Shown: positions 58,498-64,000 of the stretch, piece by piece
Layout of the letters: each line of letters begins with the position of its first letter
Position numbering within the stretch: position 1 is the first letter of the stretch
Assembly: GCA_035578155.1 (NCBI GenBank)
Contig: JAPWDM010000004.1
Coordinates: 57,276,660 to 57,340,659, forward strand
Reading direction: 5' to 3'
Source: Brachynemurus nebulosus
Taxonomy: Eukaryota; Arthropoda; Insecta; Neuroptera; Myrmeleontidae
Length of the DNA stretch: 64,000 nucleotides
Notes under the pieces: model-generated
Seen by the model: the letters and a program-made list of their open reading frames with translations, nothing else
Databases searched by the model: none
What the model was told of the DNA's origin: nothing
Translations under genes and position numbers: made by a program

Positions 58498-59369
58498 TCA
58501 TACCAAGTCTTTGCTATCAATCCAGCTATTGGTGCTACTTGGGAAGCCGAGCCACTTCACGTATACTTTATCTTTCTTTTTTTTCAACACCTTTTCCACT
58601 AAATATACGTCTGGATATTTAACTTTTTGTAATTCTTCCTGGTAAAATCCACCTTTAATCGGATTACCATGATAATCTTTTAACAGATATGTAACCGCAT
58701 TGGTTAATCGTAACTTATTGATTTTAAAAAGTTCCGTCGTCCATGATGGTAAATATCCTTTATCGAATTTTGGTAGATCCACAACTTTTATATGATTGTA
58801 AAAAGTTGAAAGGAGCAATTTCTCCTTGCTTGGTGTTACATCACGCGGTCGCATTTTTATTGTTCTATGTTTCCGTGAATTGTAACTGTCCATTAAATCG
58901 TCTAGTATATCCAGCCATCGATACGATCCATTGTAACTAAATATCTTCCACATTTCAGTCTTCAACGTTCTATTAAATCTCTCCACCACTGACGCTTTTT
59001 TGGTTGAAAATGTTGAATAATGGTTGATGTTGTATTTATCCACGAGCATTTTAAACAGCTTATTATAAAATTGTTGCCATCATCGGTTTGCAAGTTATCC
59101 GACCTCCGTCCTTGTTTAAGTATCGACTCAAAAGCGGCTGTTACTTCTTTTCCTATTTTATTTTTAACGGGTACCGCCCATGCGTGTTTCGAAAACACGT
59201 CGATTGTTGTTAACAGATAATTGAATTTTTTATTCACTGAAGCGTAGGCACCCATCTCAATTAAATCACATTGCCAGAGATCGTCAATTCCTTTCACAAT
59301 CACACGTCTGCGTGGAAAATTTTTTCGCGCTGGCTTATGCAGTTCACGAATCACTTGTGCTTTGCTCAT
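58498..59369 (-). pseudogene. Retroviral-type integrase with C-terminal chromodomain, frameshifted
   Basis: The ATG at 59369 begins M-S-K-A-Q-V-I-R-E-L-H-K-P-A-R-K. Catalytic D at residue 35 (W-Q-C-D-L-I) and D at 96 (L-Q-T-D-D-G). The frame shifts near 59,067-59,078, just after the second aspartate, and the rest, with the catalytic E in V-V-E-R-F-N-R-T-L-K, is in another frame ending at 58498. The C-terminal 45 residues (V-Y-L-V-E-K-V-L ... V-Y-V-K-W-L-G-F) form a chromodomain, which can steer integration to modified histones. DDE integrases of this kind are the hallmark of Polinton-type elements. There is no intact N-terminal zinc domain upstream. The start overlaps the fibre-like gene end by 26 bases. 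A single-base lesion is the simplest explanation of the shift. Confidence 0.9.
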
Positions 59370-59886
59370 TTTGCGTCTCAGTGTCCTCAGCAGGTTTCAG
59401 TAATTTATCAAGACGTTCTCCAGTCCTCGATATTCGAAGATTAAATGCGGAAATTTCTCGATTCATCCATATTTTATTCTGCGTAAAAAGCTGCATTGCC
59501 TGGGTCAGCAGGTGCGTAGCATTTTCAATCTTTGTTTTGGTGATTTCGACTGTTTCTGTTAATTCAGAAAGTTTCTCTGTTGCGAAACTTTAAAAATTTC
59601 AGATTCACCACATCTTGATCGTCAGTCGGATCCTTTATATTGGTTAGTTGTCTGTTTCTAAAATCATAATTCCCCGATTGCGTCATCTTCAAACCAATGT
59701 CTTTAAGAATTTGCTTCTTAATGCTTTTATCATGCACCCGGCCGAATTTGTCAATAGTTATGTTTCTGTTACGCACACGACCGAATTTATCCATTTTCAC
59801 TCAATGATATCTGCTTCTTTCAGTTCTTCAATGATGAATATTATTTCGTTATTGTGACCGCTGTGTCCAGCTTGTTGTGGCGCCAT
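59344..59886 (-). pseudogene. Fibre-like protein gene with two compensating frameshifts
   Basis: Three consecutive pieces: 59886-59797 (ATG, acidic, M-A-P-Q-Q-A-G start), 59794-59564 (duplicated D-K-F-G-R-V motif at its start, then R-Q-L-T-N-I-K-D-P-T-D-D-Q-D-V-V-N), and about 59590-59344 (a long coiled coil, L-S-E-L-T-E-T-V-E-I ... K-L-L-K-P-A-E-D). The first and third pieces are in the same frame and the middle in another, so two opposite indels fit. The 'LTNIKDPTDDQDVVN' type motif is like those in trimeric fibre or tail-fibre proteins, which suggests a surface attachment role; that is inference. It sits between the charged protein gene (40-bp gap) and the integrase (26-bp overlap). Confidence 0.55.
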
Positions 59887-59925
59887 TAGTAATCGCAGTC
59901 TACTGACCAGTTCATTCGCATTGTC

Positions 59926-60885
59926 TCAGTATATATAGTCTTTTTTAAAATTATTAAACTGCATCAAGCCATGTCCCGATCTTGGAGTACCGCTGACGCT
60001 AGCAGATTTTGGAGCACTTCCGACGCGACTTCTTGTATCATATATTTTTCTTGGTATATGTTTTTTAGCGGAACTGGTTGGGAACAACTGGCTAATAATG
60101 TTTATGTATTTATAACTCGAGCTACCTTTTATTTGCTGGTTTGGACTGTAATTTCGTCTGTGTGCATTTGTTTGCTTTAAAATCTGCTTATACGCATTTA
60201 AATCTTTAGTATGATATGAACCAATTTTTGGTGCGTTCATAAAAATCAACTGATATAATCCAGGTGTTCCTTCATACACAATATTACCAATTATTATATC
60301 ATCACCAGCTATTTGAAACGATTGATTTCCAATCATCCATTCATCATCTTTTTTGTACGGTCCGTATACCTCATCAATTCCACTGTTGGGTTGAAGGTAT
60401 AGTTGTAAGTATTTTCTTGCTATTGGTCCAAACTCTTTTGGCAATTCTTCAGGTGTTGGCATCAATTTTCGAACAACACTTTGCGCTGATCCGGAGAATT
60501 TTGGTGTTTCAAATACATTTTGTTCTTCCTCTTCTGGATACGATTCAAAAACATCTTCTGGAATATCTTGTATTGAAATATCTTCTTCCTTTGTTGGTAG
60601 AGTATAGTGGTTTGCCGTTTGTTTTCCCAATTTTTTCTTTTTAATTTTAGGTGTGAACGCATCCGATACTTGCATCTCTTCTTCTTTTGTTTCCACTTTA
60701 ATAGGATGTTTCTTCTTGTTACCATTTAACTTTGTAGCTTTTTCTTTAAGCGGAGTAGTGACTGGTTTCAATGTACTTTGAAGCAACATATTTGACTCCA
60801 CTTTTCCAGATCGTAAAGCATTAAATTTTTTACGTATATTGCTTGCCGCTTTTATAATGTTCTTTTTAATCGCCTTTTTATCCAT
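59926..60885 (-). CDS. Charged virion-associated-type protein with conserved C-terminal domain (DUF8207-like), 319 residues
   Basis: ATG at 60885, intact to 59926. The N-terminal 150 residues are lysine/glutamate-rich and probably disordered (M-D-K-K-A-I-K-K; P-E-E-E-E-Q-N). The C-terminal domain (about 160-270) has Y-G-P-Y, W-M-I-G, Y-E-G-T-P-G-L-Y and T-N-A-H-R-R-N-Y, which I recognise as a domain recurrent in arthropod Polinton-like elements (DUF8207 from memory). Function unknown; its constant place beside capsid and ATPase genes suggests a structural or packaging role. A TATA box and initiator lie upstream at the right spacing. No lesions were seen. Confidence 0.8.
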   Translation of the reverse strand: MDKKAIKKNIIKAASNIRKKFNALRSGKVESNMLLQSTLKPVTTPLKEKATKLNGNKKKHPIKVETKEEEMQVSDAFTPKIKKKKLGKQTANHYTLPTKEEDISIQDIPEDVFESYPEEEEQNVFETPKFSGSAQSVVRKLMPTPEELPKEFGPIARKYLQLYLQPNSGIDEVYGPYKKDDEWMIGNQSFQIAGDDIIIGNIVYEGTPGLYQLIFMNAPKIGSYHTKDLNAYKQILKQTNAHRRNYSPNQQIKGSSSYKYINIISQLFPTSSAKKHIPRKIYDTRSRVGSAPKSASVSGTPRSGHGLMQFNNFKKDYIY

Positions 60886-60918
60886 CTCGATGACTGCTTC
60901 TTAGAACGATTTCTCAAG

Positions 60919-60955
60919 AACTGAAGCTCTATTGCATGCGACTGCTGCATTTATA
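60919..60955 (-). promoter_or_regulatory. TATA box and initiator for the 319-residue protein
   Basis: On the minus strand TATAAA is at 60955-60950 and TCAGTT, a perfect arthropod initiator, is at 60924-60919. The predicted +1 A (60922) is 33 bases from the first T of the TATA box and 37 bases before the ATG. Confidence 0.7.
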
Positions 60956-61032
60956 TGGTCGTATTTAGGTGTACCAGTTCGAAACTGCTATACCGGCTAC
61001 CAAATCAGTTCGAAAAATGTTTGGATCAGCAT

Positions 61033-61142
61033 AAGACTAGCTTAGGACCAGCTTAGGACCAGTATAGGATCAGTTTAGTACCAGATTAGGACCAGTATAG
61101 GATCAGCTTAGGACCAGTATAGAATCAGCTTAGGACCAGTCA
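61033..61142. repeat. 11-bp tandem repeat, ten units
   Basis: Units alternate mainly between AGGACCAGTAT and AGGATCAGCTT with small changes. It lies between the 319-residue gene's promoter and the ATPase stop codon. The 11-bp step is close to one helical turn, so equivalent bases face the same side of the DNA. Confidence 0.9.
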
Positions 61143-61167
61143 GCAGGTCGATTCAGAACAGGTTATA

Positions 61168-61845
61168 TTATTTTCCGGATGTTGATCCTTTCCAGAAATG
61201 GTAAAACTTGTTTCGATATCTTCCATTTCGTATATCATCTTCTTTCCAAATAGTTAAAATTCCATAGTTATCATGCCAACACTCTCTGCATAATTCTTTG
61301 AATTGATTGAACGACATGTTGGAATTAATATGATCATCGTAGATATGTCTAAGGTTGAGATCATCCTGTTTGAAGACTGCAACAAGAATAGCATTATCCC
61401 GTACATGATGTCTGGGCGCCGCTGTATACGTTTGTGTCAAGTAGAAACAATCATCATTGTAGTGTCGAGAGTGGCTAAAATATTCTTCTATTATGGCTTT
61501 TTTCTCCCGCGCAGATACATCGTCGAATATTACCAGCGAATTTGGTCGTGCTTCTTTCGGTGGTATGACATCATCGTTATTAGAGTATGTAAAGTAACCC
61601 AAACCTTTAACACTTTTAATGGTTCGTTTCAGATATTGATATTTCGGTTGGCGTAATAATTTGGAATAGATGTATATGTTTTCAAATGCCACACCATTAG
61701 GATCCTGGATAAGTGATAGAAGAAGTGACGTTTTGCCGCATCCACTTGGACCACAGATGACCGCTCTAATACTCCTCGGTAGCAGTAGATCATTTTTCTT
61801 GAAATCAGTGCTGTCCGCGTCCGATGAAAACTTGAATTTTTTCAC
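61168..61845 (-). CDS. A32/FtsK-like packaging ATPase, about 225 residues
   Basis: It drives genome packaging into the capsid by ATP hydrolysis in related viruses. Walker A is G-P-S-G-C-G-K-T (residues 32-39 counted from the GTG at 61845) and Walker B is L-V-I-F-D-D (104-109). A conserved Q-T-Y and terminal F-K-E-L-C-R-E-C-W follow. The length fits the family. In this frame there is no ATG before the Walker A motif, and an upstream TAA lies at 61864-61866. An ATG at 61883 opens 13 codons in a different frame that would join with a one-base change, so the N-terminus is probably frameshifted. It is transcribed away from the capsid gene across a 160-200 bp divergent gap. Confidence 0.88.
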   Translation of the reverse strand: MKKFKFSSDADSTDFKKNDLLLPRSIRAVICGPSGCGKTSLLLSLIQDPNGVAFENIYIYSKLLRQPKYQYLKRTIKSVKGLGYFTYSNNDDVIPPKEARPNSLVIFDDVSAREKKAIIEEYFSHSRHYNDDCFYLTQTYTAAPRHHVRDNAILVAVFKQDDLNLRHIYDDHINSNMSFNQFKELCRECWHDNYGILTIWKEDDIRNGRYRNKFYHFWKGSTSGK

Positions 61846-61883
61846 TGGTAGCGTCTCTGCTGTTTAACGAATGAAGAAGACAT

Positions 61884-62044
61884 CGTCGATGATGATCAAA
61901 TAACACTATTTTAGTCCAAGAAAATTACTGATTAAAACCTTGGTTTTTGCTAAAATTAGTACCTGGAAGGGAAAATATGGAAAAGATCCGTAGAATTCGA
62001 TGAACTATTTTTAAACAGCTGAATCATGTTGGAAGTTCCTCAAA
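61884..62044. promoter_or_regulatory. Divergent intergenic region between ATPase and capsid gene
   Basis: About 160 bp between the upstream ATG of the ATPase (61883) and the capsid ATG (62045). Both promoters must lie here or further within genes, but no TATA box is obvious. An upstream out-of-frame ATG (62026) opens a 20-codon ORF overlapping the capsid start. Confidence 0.5.
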
Positions 62045-63037
62045 ATGGCGACCAAAGAAGGCCAAAAACAGTTTTTTGCATTTTTTAAAAAGACTGAATT
62101 TCTGACTGACGTGGAAATCGATCAATGCAAGTACGTTGGACCGATAACAACATTAATCAATTATTTGGCATTAAACGAAAATGAAAGCAAACTACTCTAC
62201 AACGCCGAATGGTGTCCGGGTGAAACAATTAAAGTAACGGAAAAAGGCTACTTCCATTTCTGCCTACCATTGGCGCGGATGTTTGGATTTCTTAACCATT
62301 ACAAGAAAGTTATCATCAATGCAAAACATCAACTAATTCTGACTCGGGCTCGGACGGATCATGATGCAGTTATATCACCAACGGATGACGTCACTTTCCA
62401 TATACATAAAATTCAATGGATGGTTCCACACGTTACAGTTGAAGATAAACAGAAACTGAAGTTGTTGAAATATGTGAAAAATAGTCGAGATATTACAATT
62501 GCTTTTCGATCATGGGATATGCATATACAGCCAACGATTCCAAAAGCAAGACAAAACATTTGGACGGTGAAAACATCGACTCAGCTGGAGAAACCGCGTT
62601 ACATTATATTCGCTCTACAAACGGATCGACGAAATAAAAAAGATAAAGATTCCAGTATTTTCGATCACTGTGAACTTTTAGACGTTAAAATTTATTTAAA
62701 TTCTGTGAAATACCCGTACATGGATATGAATCTGGAATTCAGTAATGATAGATATGCGGTAGCATATCACATGTACTCGAAATTTCAACAAGCATATTAT
62801 GATTGTAAGAAGAATGAAACGCTTTTAAGCAGAACAGAATTCAAGAATATCGCTCCAGTCATATTCGTCGATTGTTCTCATCAAAACGAATCATTGAAAA
62901 GTGGACCGGTGGATATTCGAATTGAATTTAAAACGTTGAAAGAGGTGCCAGAGAATACACCAGCATTCTGTCTTCTATCACATGATCGTGTGGTTCAGTA
63001 TAATCCATTGACGAATATTGTTACAAAATGTGTATAA
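62045..63037 (+). CDS. Double-jelly-roll capsid protein, N-terminally short, 330 residues
   Basis: ATG at 62045 (M-A-T-K-E-G-Q-K), TAA at 63035-63037. Recognisable blocks: F-H-F-C-L-P-L-A-R-M-F-G-F, W-M-V-P-H-V-T, V-K-T-S-T-Q-L-E-K-P-R-Y-I-I, F-D-H-C-E-L-L-D-V-K, V-D-C-S-H-Q-N-E-S-L-K and a C-terminal H-D-R-V-V-Q-Y-N-P. I know these as the major capsid (double jelly roll) family of arthropod Polinton-like elements, which is usually about 100 residues longer at the N-terminus. The first 45 residues here do not look like the family, so part of the first jelly roll is probably deleted. A short upstream frame at 62026 may be a displaced remnant of the original start. The rest of the frame is intact. 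Confidence 0.82.
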   Translation: MATKEGQKQFFAFFKKTEFLTDVEIDQCKYVGPITTLINYLALNENESKLLYNAEWCPGETIKVTEKGYFHFCLPLARMFGFLNHYKKVIINAKHQLILTRARTDHDAVISPTDDVTFHIHKIQWMVPHVTVEDKQKLKLLKYVKNSRDITIAFRSWDMHIQPTIPKARQNIWTVKTSTQLEKPRYIIFALQTDRRNKKDKDSSIFDHCELLDVKIYLNSVKYPYMDMNLEFSNDRYAVAYHMYSKFQQAYYDCKKNETLLSRTEFKNIAPVIFVDCSHQNESLKSGPVDIRIEFKTLKEVPENTPAFCLLSHDRVVQYNPLTNIVTKCV

Positions 63038-63067
63038 AAGCACCGCAATTCGATTATAAATCAACCA
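63033..63067 (+). promoter_or_regulatory. TATA box overlapping the capsid stop codon
   Basis: TATAAAAG at 63033-63040 includes the capsid TAA (63035-63037), and a second TATAAA is at 63055-63060. An initiator-like CCAGTT (63065-63070) is about 33 bases from the first box. It could drive the 170-residue gene starting at 63090. Confidence 0.5.
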
Positions 63068-63089
63068 GTTTCGCTCTAGACAACGCACA

Positions 63090-63602
63090 ATGAAGATCGA
63101 TGCGAAAATTGTTGACTTCCAAGAATTTCTAAATTCAACAAATGGGAAATTCTACATAAAGGAATTGGCTGTGTTGAATTTCGATTCTTCCAAAGAAAAT
63201 TATGGTGGAGATTATATACTACAACACTATATTTTCAAATCACCAATACCGTTTTGCGGATTAAGCGAAAAAGATCAGCGCACAGCTCGTTGGTTGTGGA
63301 AAAATCTTAATGGGTTCTCCTGGATGGATGGACATATTGAATACGAGGAACTACAATACATTTTAATAAACAATCTACACGAAACTCGAATCATTTATAC
63401 GAAAGGAGAAGAAAAAGTGCGATATTTGAAACGACTACTACCATCAGCACCCATCATGAACTTTGAAGAAATAACAATTTCTCCCAAGTTGGGAATCATA
63501 ACATCAACATACACTAGTCCTCGATGCGGCCATCATTCCGGAGCAACTTGCGCCATGGAAAATGGTATATCCACATACAAAAATTATTGTAATAACATTT
63601 AA
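63090..63602 (+). CDS. Conserved 170-residue protein of Polinton-like elements, function unknown
   Basis: ATG at 63090, TAA at 63600-63602, 52 bp after the capsid stop. Blocks: V-D-F-Q-E-F and F-Y-I-K-E-L-A-V-L near the start, Y-T-K-G-E-E-K-V-R-Y-L in the middle, and C-G-H-H-S-G-A-T-C-A-M-E-N near the end. I have seen this pattern in many arthropod ORFs beside capsid genes. The spaced acidic and histidine residues could mean an RNase H-fold or exonuclease-like domain, but the fold is not proven and a key acidic set is not obvious. Intact frame, followed by two AATAAA signals. Confidence 0.7.
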   Translation: MKIDAKIVDFQEFLNSTNGKFYIKELAVLNFDSSKENYGGDYILQHYIFKSPIPFCGLSEKDQRTARWLWKNLNGFSWMDGHIEYEELQYILINNLHETRIIYTKGEEKVRYLKRLLPSAPIMNFEEITISPKLGIITSTYTSPRCGHHSGATCAMENGISTYKNYCNNI

Positions 63603-63630
63603 ATATTTTTATTGTAAAATATTTCTTTTA

Positions 63631-63650
63631 AATAAATTTATTAAAATAAA
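63631..63650 (+). terminator. Polyadenylation signals after the 170-residue gene
   Basis: AATAAA at 63631-63636 and 63645-63650, about 30 and 45 bases after the stop codon. They could end transcripts of both plus-strand genes. Confidence 0.6.
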
Positions 63651-63690
63651 AAAAATGTGTTTTTATTTAGTGGAAAACCTATATAAACCT

Positions 63691-64000
63691 GTTTTCAGAT
63701 AAAAATATACAATCATATGATAAAATTCATTTTCGCATATTAGAGAGAAACCGTCGCTATTTGATATCAGTATAACTTTTAATGACGTCAGCTGATAATT
63801 TATACAAGTTTAAACCTGTTTTCAGATAAAATTATGTAATCATGTGATAAAATTCATTTTTGTGTATTAGACAGAAATCTACGTTATTAATATCAGTTTA
63901 CCTTCTAATGACGTCAGCTGATAATTTATACAAGTTTAAACTGTTTTTAGATAAAAATATGATAAAATTATGAATCAAGATACAGAGTTCCCGGAGCTTC
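63691..64000 (+). repeat. Tandem repeat, 125-127-bp units, more than two copies, with CRE sites
   Basis: GTTTTCAGAT-type starts occur at 63691, 63818 and (variant) 63943. Each full unit contains ATGACGTCAGCTGATAATTT (CRE at 63783-63790 and 63909-63916). The array may continue past the window. Position and content suggest an enhancer or a terminal repeat region of the element. Confidence 0.8.

Larger units (their letters stand above)
57862..64000. mobile_element. Polinton/adintovirus-like integrated element, partial
   Basis: A compact set of genes typical of these virus-like transposons: chromodomain integrase, fibre-like protein, a charged protein, FtsK/A32-like packaging ATPase, double-jelly-roll capsid protein and a conserved 170-residue protein, in two divergent blocks meeting at about 61,850-62,045. 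Intergenic gaps are short and several ORFs overlap. Polymerase B and protease are not in the window. Both boundaries are unverified. Several genes are broken, so this is probably a relic. Confidence 0.8.

Noticed and set aside
58314..58622. Plus-strand frame of about 100 codons opposite the integrase end
   Set aside because: It is antisense to the chromodomain and the hypothetical minus-strand ORF, which have clearer family or compositional support.
60264..60644. 126-codon plus-strand frame
   Set aside because: Antisense shadow of the intact 319-residue gene.

Overview
The window looks like AT-rich, intron- or intergene-like nuclear DNA of an insect. It has no bacterial-type gene packing. 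It does have one convincing spliced exon of a host gene, two full-length LINEs, Tc1, mariner, pogo, hAT and Harbinger-type DNA transposon material, many foldback elements, and more than twenty long (TA)n tracts. The order of insect cannot be fixed from this sequence; arthropod-type LINE ORF1 and virus-like transposon genes are the main clues. Layout: 1-5.6 kb holds diverged dispersed repeats. 5.6-16.1 kb is a chain of DNA transposons, many joined directly to (TA)n tracts: a 628-bp foldback MITE, a pogo-like remnant, a TIR element, a hAT-like MITE with a smaller MITE inside it, a nearly complete Tc1 element, and a 2.2-kb long-TIR element whose interior carries seven perfect heat-shock-element motifs. 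16.1-21.8 kb is satellite-like tandem repeats, a second foldback copy and a tRNA-like fragment. 21,834-26,710 is a full-length but broken LINE with RNase H (minus strand) between perfect 12-bp target duplications. 26.7-34.1 kb is microsatellites and MITEs, including a 250-bp hexamer tract. 34,097-38,807 is a second full-length LINE (minus strand), also with a 12-bp duplication; its ORF1 is intact and its ORF2 has two homopolymer frameshifts and one stop. 38.8-57.1 kb is mostly repeats, with one real host exon (46,318-46,480, an EB cysteine module on the plus strand), a decayed pseudogene of an unnamed arthropod repeat gene (53.5 kb), an inverted-duplication SWIM-finger element (54.3-56.3 kb) and a mariner fragment (57.1 kb). 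The right end, from about 57.86 kb to beyond 64 kb, is the most gene-dense part: a Polinton/adintovirus-like integrated element. On the minus strand, in transcription order, are a packaging ATPase, a charged protein with a conserved C-terminal domain, a fibre-like protein, a chromodomain integrase and a small ORF. On the plus strand are a double-jelly-roll capsid protein and a 170-residue conserved protein. A small spliced plus-strand ORF sits behind an AP-1/CRE/TATA promoter at the left edge. The integrase and fibre genes are frameshifted, the ATPase lacks an ATG and the capsid gene looks N-terminally short, so this copy is probably dead. No DNA polymerase B or protease gene is seen inside the window. 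The element could run past the right edge, where 125-127-bp tandem repeats carry the same CRE octamer.
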